From NCBI GenBank assembly GCA_033816765.1, contig CM066287.1:6262001-6326000 (forward strand): a DNA stretch of 64,000 nt, in the 5' to 3' direction. The first letter of the stretch is position 1. Each line of letters begins with the position of its first letter. Source of the stretch: Nothopassalora personata. Its lineage: Eukaryota; Ascomycota; Dothideomycetes; Mycosphaerellales; Mycosphaerellaceae. The notes below the pieces were generated by a model, which was given only the letters and a program-made list of their open reading frames with translations, ran no database searches and was not told where the DNA came from. This document shows, piece by piece, positions 50,956 to 61,717 of this stretch. A program made the position numbers and the translations under genes.

Positions 50956-51570
50956 CTATAAGGCAAGAACACCAACCAGACCCACCGCACCAGCCAGCCC
51001 CATACCGGAAATCGCGGTGGGCATCGAAGCCCCAGCACTCGACGAAGAACTGTTCGCACCCTGCGTCGCACTTGCACCAGTCTCCGAACTTGTCTCTCCT
51101 GTCTCAGTCGCACTCCTCGTAATGGTAGTCCTCCCACTAGTCGAGCTGGATCTGGTGCTGTTTCTGAGTGCAGTAGCGTTCGCAAAGTTGGTCGGGCCGG
51201 CTGATATCAAAGTTCCAGTAGCGGTAGCGTTGGGGTAGAGCTGTGATGGTACGAGGTATGTCTGGACGTCTGAAGGAAGGGCCGTGAACCAGGCTGGGGT
51301 TGAGCCGGCTGCGAAGTCGGCCGAGATCTCTGAGGCGACTGCGGCGGAGTTGGTGAGGGCCTCCTGAATGAGGGTGCTGGGTAGTGCGGTCTGGAGGACT
51401 GAGATGACAGAAACGCTGTGAGGAGGTTTGTTAGCTGGGGGAAGGTGAAGATTATTTCGTTTGATTGTGTTGACTTACAGGCCTGCTGCGTCTTCTTGAT
51501 TGTCTTGATTCTGGTTGTTCTGTGCGAAAGCAGTGGCCGCCAGGGCGGAGAGTAGGAGTGTGTATTGCAT
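50956..51570 (-). CDS. Small GPI-anchored cell-surface protein
   Basis: Two exons on the minus strand: 51570-51479 and 51415-50956, with a 63-bp intron (GTAAGT...CTCACAG) in phase 2; 183 residues. A signal peptide (MQYTLLLSALAATAFAQ) is followed by an Asn/Gln-rich linker. A small folded region follows (VSVISVLQTALPSTL..., SAAVASEISADF, then TPAWFTALPSDVQTYL), then a Ser/Thr-rich stalk with N-glycosylation sites (NATATG, NATALRN). The C-terminus is a GPI signal: small residues (SSSSSAGAS) followed by a hydrophobic tail (GMGLAGAVGLVGVLAL). It is probably attached to membrane or wall. The layout is common in ascomycete surface proteins; function unknown. The upstream region contains a 16-bp palindrome (51782-51797). 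Confidence 0.88.
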
Positions 51571-52454
51571 CCTGAAAACCTTATGGCTCTTCCGGTGTGT
51601 TCTGTGTTTGGGTTGAATCGCTGCTGGTGTCGATCAAATGATGCTGTCTGCAACAGAAGGAGAGCAGAAGACTAGGACGCCGGAGAAATACTTGCGCTTC
51701 GATCGAACACTGAGCACGACAGCGGGTCCGCCCAAACACCTTGACTGGGTCAACATGTTGCTATAAAAAAAGCGCATCAGAACATGCATATGCATGTGTA
51801 TAGATAGACCCCTGCCTTGGTGTGCCACCGCGGCTGAAGTATCTCGACCAATAGAAAGTCTATATCAAGCCTTCAAAGGCTCCACCCCCAGGTCTCTTGC
51901 GCCTGCAGTCATCATCGCGGGTCCGATCGCACCATTCTGCGAAGATGCGCTCCCGGAGGCGACGCGGTCTGTGGCCATGTTATCCGTCTGCCTTCACACG
52001 ATGGATGCACTGCTTGCGAATTGTTGCAGAAATTGCTCACTTGGCGCAGGTGCTGACGTTGATCTTGCGATTCTGGGATCCCTGCAGCGACAAGGTTTCT
52101 GCGCTGAAACGAGGTCGACTCAGCCAAAGTTCGTCATCCCAACGCAGGATGATCGCACTTCGATGTATATGCGAGGGCTCTTGAACTAGGGGGTGGCCGA
52201 CTGTATGTACATGTCTTGGTCGCGATGTTCGACACTCGGCCGCGCAGTATCAGCTTGTGAGATGGTATGGGTCGAAGGTGCTCAGAGCATTCTACGCCGT
52301 TCAACATTGCTGTCGAGTCTGGCGTGCGGCGGCAACCTCTATCGTCATGAGCCCTGGATGTGAAGGTGTCTTCATCCAGAAGAAAAGAGGCTGGATTCTG
52401 TGCAACCATGTCCGTGACACAGACTTGCTGGCAGTAGTTGATATTGGTACTGTA
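51571..52454. other. Intergenic DNA with palindrome
   Basis: Space between the GPI gene start and the SCAP gene end. A perfect 16-bp palindrome ACATGCATATGCATGT lies at 51782-51797, 212 bp upstream of the GPI gene start. A 131-codon plus-strand frame at 51794-52189 has no domain support. Confidence 0.5.
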
Positions 52455-55400
52455 TCAGCGTGCTCTTCTCGAGGTCAATAGGCTCTGTCTCTCCACAGAC
52501 GACACTCCTGCATGCCTGCTGATTGATCCTCTCCTCGAGTTCCGGATGACCTTCACTGAATTGCCGAAGGCTACCGCCGCAGCTTGCGTGTCTAAAGGCA
52601 CCACAGGACCCGCATTGCTCACGAACAACGTCCGATCATGAGAAAGGTCCGTGTGTGAGTCTGGAGGAACATCAAGCGTCTCCATCTCACCATCCAAAGA
52701 CAGGCGATACACTTCCCACACGTCAGGCATGTCGTCTTTGCGGGCTTGCGCGTTCTGCCGCGCGTGTCGCCTTTGTCTCAGCTGCGAGCTGGTGAGCCGC
52801 TTCCCAGCTGCCAGCTGACTGGAGTCTTGCTGCTGACGCCTGAGACCGAGCACTGTCTGAGAGTTCACTGTCGTCCAGGCTTCTGGTGAGTTGACTGTTT
52901 GCGTGTCCTTGATGGCGTCGGTAAGACTCAAGCAGGTTGTTGAGTTCTGCTCTAGGCAGAAGCAACTATCGTGTTCGCTGCGGCCAGACCACGTGGTCAT
53001 AATGCACTCGTCTTTGGCATTCCGACCAACGACTGCCACTCTGCGAAATGCGGTCCCGTTGCAGGCTGGACATGCTCTGCTTGGGCCTAATAACACGTTC
53101 TCCAAGTGAGTTGCAGTATCAGGGAGCTTCAGAGTAGCCATCGTCGAGAGTGTTGTACTGCGCAAGAAGAGAGCAGTGCTCGCGAAAGTCACTACAATCA
53201 GCTCTGTATCCAAATCGGTATATATTTGCAGCCCCACGGATCCGCCCGGATTATCAAAGGTGGGCTCAGCTCGAAGATGGGTCGCATGTGCTTGACTCCA
53301 GGAGGTATCGTTCCAAAGGTATGAAATGATGTTGCCCTCTTCAGTGACAACGATGAGCCGTCGACTTTGAGAAGGAGTGTCGATGAGGGACGCCCCAACC
53401 AGCGGAACATTTACCAGGTCCACGCCACTAGACATGCCATCCTCCATACAGCTCATTGTTAACCGAGCCCCAGACGTCAATACAAGGAGGTACAGCTTCG
53501 TGCTAGCTGCTCCAGGTAACGACGTGAAGCTGAAGATAATCGCCGGATGATCGTCCGGAAATTGCACGAGGCGCACAAATGATCCAGAGGAGCAGTTAAA
53601 GGCAAGTACGCTGTCGTCCGCGCAATGACATGCTATCCATTCGCCAGCATCGTCAATCGCCAAATGATGGACGGGCCACCTGATTTGATCGAGTACATGC
53701 TGGGGTATCGTAATGGTGTAATGCGTTTGATTCGACCTATCTGCGATTGAGACAGCTATGGTTCGATCAAGCGATATGGTGACAAGGTGGCCGCTGTCGC
53801 TGCTGGCCATCTTGACAATGTCAAGCTTGTGAGGCATTCTGATGGTAGTTATCGTCAGTCGTTCGCCCATTTCGTGAAGAGCTATGTCATTGTCTTCGTC
53901 TCCAGCGTTGTTGTACAGCAAGAAGCTCATGAGGACAGCAACGAAGGTCACGATGAAGACAATGGCCACAGCGACTGGGTAGAAGTGATGTATCACGAAA
54001 CTCCTCAACGCATGCGTCCAGACTTCTGCCGAGCCCGAGGCATTGGTGCGATCAGATCCTCCAAGAACGACTACCAGGGGAGCAAATACTCTCACAATGA
54101 AACTGTCCTCGCCAGGCTTAGCAAGCCGCATGACTTCTTTCGCAGTATCGAAGTCCTGCATCCGCATCCATTCGCCGGGTGTTAGAGATGCATTCATCGG
54201 CGGAGGCGCGAAAGTGTCGAGGTCTGCGAGGCCGGGAGGTCCACCTAGGAGTAAGCTCAAGAGATGCCGAACGTTACTCGCCTTCTCCTTGTGTTCAAAG
54301 AAATGGTAGTTGAGTGACAGCACAAAAGTGGTAGTGACGGCCGTGCCAGCCATCCGCGTGCTGAACGGCAGCCGACCCTGCACCAGAGCATCGAACCAAG
54401 TATCCTTTGCTGGGCATGATCGTCGCTTTTGTGGAGGTTGGCTATGTCTGGCCACAATCGCGTCCTGTAGCTCGAGACGATGTATATCGACGTTGAGAAC
54501 AGCAACGAAGAAGGTCAGCAGGAAGAAGACATCGAAAAGCGTTGCGATCGCCGCGAAAGCACAAAATGCTGCAACGCCTGGTGAGACGACAGTCGAGAGA
54601 AGAGCAAGAATTGTCAGATTCTGTGCGGCGGCGGCTACTGAGATGGGACCAATGTCACCGAGCGCGTTCGCGATTCGAATCTCAGTGGGCATTGTCGGTG
54701 GATATGCTAGCACAGCGTTGATCAGCCGAAACATGTTCTCCACGCCCAGCACCAAAACAACAAACGGGTATGCGTTTTGCGGGATCATCGATAGGTTGAT
54801 CTTGAGGATAGCGCAAATCGTGAAGCTTGCAAGAATTGAACATGTCATCTGGGTGATGGCTGTAACAACCAGGCCAAAGCGCGAGTGGAAGGCCTTCATC
54901 CTGCGCAGGGCGAGCAGCACGTATAGTGCCATGCAGCTGGCAAACAGAAAGATGTTAGCTATACCCGACAAGCACGTGGCAGTGTCTTAGCTAGTCGTTG
55001 AGACGTGTAGAGAGGCGCGTCGTGCAACACATGTCTCGAGTGCTCCGCCGTGTCTAGGCCACCGCTCGATGCCTTTTACCGTTGAGTACGTACCTGTAGG
55101 CCAGAGTAAGCGCAATGTGCTCTTGTGCGCTCAACGGCATGAAGCTGAACTCGTAGACCCGCTTCCTTGTCACGTTGCCATCGTTTGGGAAAAGCGTGCA
55201 ATTGTCGCAAGCTCCGTGGGACAATGTTTGCATCTTTTGTTGCCAGTTATGTCCTGTGCCATTTGCAATCTTGTTAACCAGTGTCATGACTAGAGCATCA
55301 GCTGCTAGGAGTCGACGGCGGTCGAACTTCTTCCCTGCAAAGACTGAGGCCGGTCGAAGAACCACGTTCAGTGGAGATGGCGTCTGCAATTGCTCATTGA

Positions 55401-55944
55401 CCGTCTTCAAGATATCAGGGTCTGCATCGATTAGATCGGCGGAGGAGTTCCAGTACATGAAAGGCGATTGATAGCCCCATTGCAAGGTGCTAGATCTCAG
55501 CTTGTCATCTAAGGCTGGGATGACGTTGGAAAGTCCTTCGTCGCCTATCAAGCTCTGTTGCACTGCCAGGCCTCGTTTGAGTACATCTTTGTCCAGAGCA
55601 CGCATATAAGACCCATGGACCCATATTTGACGCATCTCAACGTCTATCGTTGCATTGCCCTCGTCTACCGGCTTGGTGGTGGTCCAGACATGATGAGGGT
55701 ATGCGCTGAACCCAGCTGTGGGATTGTTCGATAAGAAGAGAGTCGGATAAGAGAATCCCATGGCGATGGCGACGGAGAACAACATGGCCACCATCCAGTG
55801 AGTTGCGGTCGTCTTTCCATGACGATAGAAGGCTCGTCTAATGGGATGGCCTGCCGATAGACGTGGCGGCTGTGTCGTGCCCCGTAGAGGCGAGAGCAGA
55901 TACCAGATCATCAGGCCAAGCGCGGTGCCAACCTTTCGAGACAT
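52455..55944 (-). CDS. SCAP, SREBP cleavage-activating protein homologue
   Basis: Two exons on the minus strand: 55944-55094 and 54936-52455, with a 157-bp intron (GTACGT donor, GCTAAC branch, TTTCTGTTTGCCAG acceptor) in phase 2; 1110 residues. SCAP escorts the sterol-responsive transcription factor SREBP from the ER and senses sterols. It opens with a cytosolic start and a first membrane segment (HWMVAMLFSVAIAMGF), then a lumenal loop. A sterol-sensing domain follows from about residue 285 with five membrane segments (CMALYVLLALRRM, MTCSILASFTICAIL, NAYPFVVLVLGVENMFRLINAV, AAAQNLTILALLSTVVS, AIATLFDVFFLLTFFVAVL). After further membrane segments comes a long C-terminal region with WD40-like repeats. 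The joined LAYSCMALYV supports the splice. Met12 (MIWYLLSPLRG) is an alternative start. In fungi this pathway controls ergosterol synthesis and hypoxia adaptation. Confidence 0.88.
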
Positions 55945-56352
55945 CTATGGGCAATATCGTGGCGTACTGTCGGTTTTGGCGCAATGCAGCGTTGTGTATC
56001 AACCCATCCTGCCGGGAGGATCCAGGATCAGAATCTCAAGCTGAAGTCCCATTCAACAAGTAGGTACCAGGCCATGAGTGGACTTGTGTACACCTAGCAG
56101 CCTATCTCCGTTGAGGCCTGACCAAATAGCCAGTCGTATTAAGGTTTCGTGGCGTGCAGGATCGGAGAGGTGAGTGGAAGACAAAGCCCAGAGGATGTCG
56201 ACGAAGCGGGTGGAGCTTGAGCTTCAGCCAGCAACCAGGCAAAACATAACGTCACCTGTTGAGCTCCATGTCGATGTACATTCACGACGACTTGCCATAA
56301 GCACGAGGCTGGAAGCACTGTACCATTGACGAGCCCATTGAGAGCTGTAACG
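55945..56352. promoter_or_regulatory. Divergent promoter region (SCAP / V-ATPase H)
   Basis: About 400 bp between two divergently transcribed genes, so both promoters must lie here or overlap. No TATA box or known binding site can be assigned with confidence. Confidence 0.5.
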
Positions 56353-57868
56353 ATGTCGCTAGACGCGCCGGCATACATTGTGTCACTGCAGAACAACATT
56401 CGCGCACGACCCATCTCATGGGAGGGGGCTGTACGGGCGAAGACGATCACAGATGAAGACCTCAAGAAGATCAAGGCTATCGATAAAGTCAGGAAAGAGC
56501 AGCGAAAAGCCACGATAGAGGGAGATGTGCAGACATACACAGATCTGCTCCTCGGTAATGCAGAGGGCACCAAGAGCATATTCGAGAGCGCTGCGAAACG
56601 ACCAGATATCCTGCAGTACATGTTGGTGCTGACGGGAGATCTGGTAGATGGTATGCAAATATTGAACCTACGACATCTAGTAGCGGTGGTTCTAACGAGA
56701 AACTACAGATATTCCAGCCCTGACACAGTCGCTCATCAAGCACATGCACCCATACAAGCCATTCCTGCCTCTGCTGAGGCAGTCCAACAACCCTGAAGAT
56801 CCGATACCGCTTCTCACCTCTTCGGTACTATCGTCACTCCTGTCACACGCCGTAACTGCCCAGCCAAAGTCGACCGGCGAAATTGACGAAGCGCTTCCGA
56901 AGCTCTACTCCTACATCGCACAGCTTATGCAAAACTCCGACTCGAACCTCCAGGACATCGCAGTGCAAGAGTATAGCGCGCTCCTCCGGGTGTCAAAGTC
57001 GAGACAACAGTTCTGGAAGCAACGGAAAGAGACGCTTGGGCCGTTGATTGATGTGCTTCGCAATGCAACGGGCGGCAAGGACTCGGAGAGCACAGCATAC
57101 AACGGTAGCTCGGCAGCAGGCAGCATAAGAAGCATACAGACAGACTCGAATGTAAAGATCAGTGGAGTGGGACTGCAATTGTTATACCACGTTTTGATGG
57201 TCATCTGGCAACTGTCGTTTGAGGGACAGCTGGTCGGTCAAGGTCTGGACGAGGAGCACGACATCATACCCCTCTACGCCCAGCTCCTGCGAGTCTCGCC
57301 CAAAGAGAAGACTACACGACTCATTCTCGGGACCCTGAACAACTTGCTATCATCGAATAAAACCGCACTCATGCCAGCCGCACTGCCCGCAAAGCTTCCT
57401 ACGATTCTCACCAATCTCAAGAGCAGACATCTCACAGATCAAGACCTGTTGGAAGATCTTGAGAGCTTGACCAACATGGTCGACGAATATACCAAGACAC
57501 AGACCACCTTTGACGAATACTCCGCAGAAGTGAAGTCTGGCCACCTGCGGTGGTCGCCACCACACAAGAACAAGGACTTCTGGCGTGAAAATGCACAGCG
57601 CATCATCGAGGAAGATAGAGGAGAACTTTGCAAGAAACTGGCAGAGATTCTCGGCAAGGACTGGCAGAACGACAAGCAAGTACTCGCGATTGGGTGTAGC
57701 GACGTCGCGTTCCTAGTGAAAGAGTGCCCGGAGAAGAGACAACAGCTCGAGAAACTGGGGTTGAAAGCACGCGTGATGGCCTTGATGCAGGATGAGAACG
57801 AGACGGTGCGATGGGAGAGTCTGCGAGCTGTTGGGGAGTGGTTGAGGTATAGCTTTGACCAGCAATAA
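56353..57868 (+). CDS. VMA13: V-type H+-ATPase subunit H
   Basis: Two exons: 56353-56650 and 56709-57868, with a 58-bp intron (GTATGC...CTACAG) in phase 1; 485 residues, the usual length for this subunit. It is the regulatory V1-sector subunit that activates the assembled vacuolar proton pump and silences free V1. It begins with MSLDAPAYIVSLQNNIRARPISWEGAVRA. The splice restores VDDIPALTQSLIKHMHPYKPFLPLLRQSNNPEDPIPLLTS, a well-conserved block. The whole protein is an Armadillo/HEAT-like helical array with the typical C-terminal DVAFLVKECPEKRQQLEKLGLKARVMALM and VRWESLRAVGEWLRYSF. An upstream in-frame ATG (56326) is less likely because family members start at MSL. Confidence 0.95.
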
Positions 57869-58068
57869 TTGACGTCTTGGGCTCTTGGATGTGAGATGTT
57901 GTCCGTATAGACTGTCACCAGTAGTATCATTCATGAATGCATTGAACTCCTAAGCTCCGCGCTAAACCCGTATCTCGCTCCTAAACACATATGTGCAATC
58001 GTGCAACCCAGGAGATAGGCAGTTCTCTCCAGCTGCTTGAACCCAATCATCTCCCCGTTCACTTCCGA

Positions 58069-58432
58069 CTAGAAGAACCACGACAGTAACCACCCACCAA
58101 CATACCACACGACCAAGATCGTCATAATAATGATCCCAGCCAGCTTGAAAATGGCAACTTTGTTTCCCTGCTTCGCCATCACCCCTAACCTGTTTGCGCT
58201 TCCTTTCAGGGAGCCGGCCATGGTGCTGAAGGTCTCGGAGGTGGAGTCGATGACTCCCTGGTCGCGGGCATTGTCGTAGATGTCGACGGTCACGCTGCGG
58301 AGTTGGGAGACTTTGGCTTGGAGGGAGGAGATGGAGTCGTTGTTTTGTCTAGGATGAGTCAGAGGATGCGCGGTGCAGCTGTGTTACTGGTAGGGTTGCG
58401 GTGCACCTTTCTCGCTCGTATGCTTCAGACAT
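58069..58432 (-). CDS. SFT1: Sft1/Bet1-type Golgi SNARE
   Basis: Two exons on the minus strand: 58432-58407 and 58348-58069, with a 58-bp intron (GTGCAC...CCTAG) in phase 2; 101 residues, normal for the family. The start is MSEAYERERQNNDS. A single SNARE motif (ISSLQAKVSQL..., VDIYDNARDQGVIDSTSETF..., LKGSANRLGVMAKQG) has a Gln at the expected zero layer (DQGVID), classing it as a Qc-SNARE. It is followed by a C-terminal membrane anchor (FKLAGIIIMTILVVWYVGGWLLSWFF). It should act in membrane fusion within the Golgi. Bet1 (ER-Golgi) is the alternative; the very short cytosolic head favours Sft1. The tiny first exon, with an atypical donor, is the least certain part. Confidence 0.85.
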
Positions 58433-59756
58433 CTTGAGCTGTGGTATAGCGTGGTTGGAGGAGTAACCTTACTGGGTACTGCGGAGGGGCGGCGGAGAGT
58501 AGCAAGGGTGCGGTGTGGTCGCTTCGGCTGTGGGGCTGCGAAAGGGATCCAGCCTCTCCTCTGCCCACGTGTTGCTCAGCTCGTTGTTGTTGCAAGCATG
58601 TGATGCACGGTTTGTCACAGCTATGTTCGTCCTTCCGACAGAGTCTGAGGGTTGAAAAGATGCTGAAGACCTCTTCTTGGAGCTCGTGCAAACCGAGTCC
58701 GACGTTGTGGGCCGCGCAGATCCGCGGAAGGGGCCAGAGCAGTGACGTGAGCCTTTCGGCCCCAACATCCTGTGCAAGCGCTGGCATCGGAACGATGAGT
58801 GCTTTGCTTCACTGGATTGATGGAGCAGGAGATCATTAAGCATGCGATGGCTGTTGCAGAAGAGAAGGAGCATCACGCAATATCACACCGCTCGAACGCA
58901 CCCGGAGCACATGGCACAGGCCTATGTTGAGTCATAGCATCGTCTGTGGAAAGAGAAGTCGAGCATCGAACAACGATGATATATTAGCCATGGGTGATCT
59001 AAGATGTGCAAAAGGAACGTGGTAGAACCAACCGCAAGAGGCTGTGTACGGCATCCATACGGAGGGACATGGGCAAGCCGCACTGCATGGACAGTTAACA
59101 TGCGTATACACTGGCTATTGACACAATGATAAGTCATCTATAGGGAGATGATCGCTCGCGTGGTCCCTTAGCCCCACGTATAATACTAGCATATTGGACC
59201 CAAAGCAATATTGGTAGAGCGATGCAAGCTTGGCGAGCGACACGTTTTGGGCAAGTCGAGCTAAAGCATAACGACGTGATCACGAAGGCGCCTATTTATG
59301 CCGGACGAGATGCGCTATACAGTGAGCACAACGAGTGGTCAGGATGCTACGACAAGCCAATCTCGAAAGCCGAGGCAGAGCGGAGTGGAAAGCTGAAAGC
59401 TGAAAGCGGTAATATCCAGGTCATTGGCCTTAGTGTAAGTGTAGTGTCAGACGTGGGAACTGCTGTACACCATATGGCAGAGGCAAAGTGACGAATGGTC
59501 GAAGGTGTCTATCTGATGGCAACGGTCAAGGTGGTTTGGTATGGCATACATGTGCGGGTCGGCGGCGTTGGGCCATGATGGGAGTCGCCGCAACGCTCGA
59601 TCGCGCGCGCGTCTCCAATGCGCTTTCCTGCTCTGTTTGCTTGCAACGAGCATCTCAGAACATCCCACTTCAAACGCTCTCGTCTGCACTTCAACCTCCA
59701 TTTGCCACTGCCCCATCCTTCATCACACTTGTTCGCGATACCTCCACTCGCTGACC
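58433..59756. other. Intergenic DNA, 1.3 kb
   Basis: Divergent space between the SNARE and GH16 genes. Overlapping frames at 58425-58876 and 59222-59491 show no domain, signal peptide or intron support. No RNA gene seen. Confidence 0.4.
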
Positions 59757-61717
59757 ATGCAGCTACTCGCATTACTGTTCACAACACTCGCTGCCGCTGA
59801 ATACATCCTTCAATCGAATTTCACAGGCCCAGCCTTCCTCGACAGCTTCGACTTCTACACAAGCTGGGATCCGACATTCGGATACGTACACTACGTCGAC
59901 CGCGCGACAGCAGAGCAGTATGGCATGATCAACGTCAGCGCCGCTGGTGGGCCCACCATATTCGGCGCCGAGCACACTCAGGTGCTGGATCCGTAGGCCG
60001 CCACTTCCAGGACGATCAAGCAGGCGCTGACTCGAACAGTGACGCGAATCTTGGACGCTTGAGCTTGAGGCTCTCGACAAAGCAGAGCTGGACACAGGGA
60101 CTTTTCATCGCTGACATGGCCCATATGCCAGGCACCGCCTGTGGATTGTGGCCAGCGTTTTGGTCGCTCGGTACCGGGAGTGATCCATGGCCGGCTTATG
60201 GTACGGTACATTCACGCGCATCCATGATTGGAGGAGCACACAGTCCGAGCTGATTGAACTGCAGGCGAAGTGGACATCATTGAGTACCCGAACCTGGCAA
60301 CGAAGAATCTCATGGCTCTTCACACGAAGGAAGGCTGCAGCGTGGCAGGTTCCGATCAATCTGGTAACCATGCCGGGCAAGTCGCGCTTCTTTTGGTACC
60401 CGGCTAATTTGTCCTGTTTGCAGGCACTGTCCTCACAAACGACTGTGGCGTAAGCTGCTTCTTCTCCTTCAATGGCTATCTCCCTCACTGACACCGCCCA
60501 GAAAGATCTCGGCGTCGCAGGCTGCTACAGTTCACCTACTAAGCCGAACAGCGCAGGCACCGACTTCAACGCCAATGGGGGCGGAGTCTACGCCATGGAG
60601 TGGACATCGTCAGCCATCAAGATCTGGTTCTTTCCCCGCGACCAGATTCCTGCCAACCTCAATGGGCCCACACCACCAGACCCAACTACCTTTGGAGTTC
60701 CAGATGCCAACTTTGCAGGAGGATGCGATATCGACAAGTACTTCTTCAACCATTCTTTGATCTTCAATATCGAATTCTGTGGCAGCTGGGCGGGGCCTAC
60801 CTTTGTAGTACGTAAACGGGTATGTCTCAGATATGGACAACGGCACTGACATGCGACAGGACGATGGCTGTCCAGCGCTGGATCCGACTAACCAATGGCG
60901 CTCTTGCAACATATACGCTGCTACCAACCCGCAGGCGTATGCAGAAGCATACTGGGCAGTAAACTACCTTGAGGTCTTCACCTCCGCTCCAGGATCTCCA
61001 TCACCAACCTCGAGCTTATTGTCTACGGTGACTCCCGCCGCCAGTACCACATCTGTCACCGATAGTGGCGCTTTGGGTGCGCCCACCACGCCGACGCAGA
61101 GCCTTTGGCCACCAAAAAGCATCTCCACCTCCAGCACTTCTAGCCCGTCGTCCTCGTCGCCTCCGCCGCGGTCGTCTCCAATTACGACTTGGAGCGGCTC
61201 CATCTCTGCATCGAGTCCGCCTTCTCCGCCAGCTACACCATCCTCGTCCTCATTCTCGACTCCAATCAGCTCTACATTCTCGTCAATTTCACCATCTTTA
61301 CCCACCGCGTCATCGGCATCCTCCGGTTCCACCTCGACCAGACCTACATCTCCATCCAGCCTGTCTGCCAGCTCCAGCACCACCAGCTCGGAGCATCAGT
61401 CGTTGCCATCATCGATAGTGCCACAGATCATCACAATACGTACCAGCACAATCGTGTCCGTTCCGGCATCACACCCGCCTCAGAAGAGACAGCCCACAGG
61501 CCCACCTCCTGGTATTGGTGGAGCATTACGTCCTTCTCACACCACCGAGAGCTTCAGCCCTGAAGACCCGGAGGAGACTCCAATCCCGGCCAGCTGGACC
61601 TTCGAGTGCTGCTTTGAGTATGCACCACTCCCGACGAAGAAGGCCACCACTTCGAGAAAGCAGATCGATGACGAAGATCGGTCGCTTCCAACGGCTCATT
61701 CGAAGATGCTGGCTTGA
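59757..61717 (+). CDS. Secreted GH16 glucanase with mucin-like tail
   Basis: Six exons: 59757-59992, 60040-60200, 60265-60363, 60424-60449, 60502-60807 and 60860-61717, with introns of 47-64 bp; 561 residues. A family 16 endo-beta-1,3(4)-glucanase-like enzyme acting on cell-wall or plant glucans. A signal peptide (MQLLALLFTTLAAAEY) is followed by the GH16 fold: FDFYTSWDPTFGYVHYVDRATA, LRLSTKQSWTQGLFIADMAHMPG, the catalytic GEVDIIEY with nucleophile Glu134, Asp136 and acid/base Glu139, then GTDFNANGGGVYAMEWTSSAIKIWFFPRDQIP and AYAEAYWAVNYLEVF. Each splice restores this order. The last 170 or so residues are Ser/Thr/Pro-rich, as in wall-tethered enzymes, but there is no GPI tail; a KRQ site (about residue 503) could be cut by a Kex2-like protease. 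The exon 5 donor could also be 3 nt upstream. Confidence 0.9.

Noticed and set aside
51794..52189. 131-codon plus-strand frame near the SCAP gene end
   Set aside because: No recognisable domain; it overlaps a competing frame of similar length in the same direction and one on the other strand.
52455..61717. Biosynthetic or virulence gene cluster
   Set aside because: The genes are housekeeping or secretory (SCAP, Vma13, SNARE, GH16) on both strands with ordinary spacing; no backbone enzyme, transporter or pathway regulator is present.
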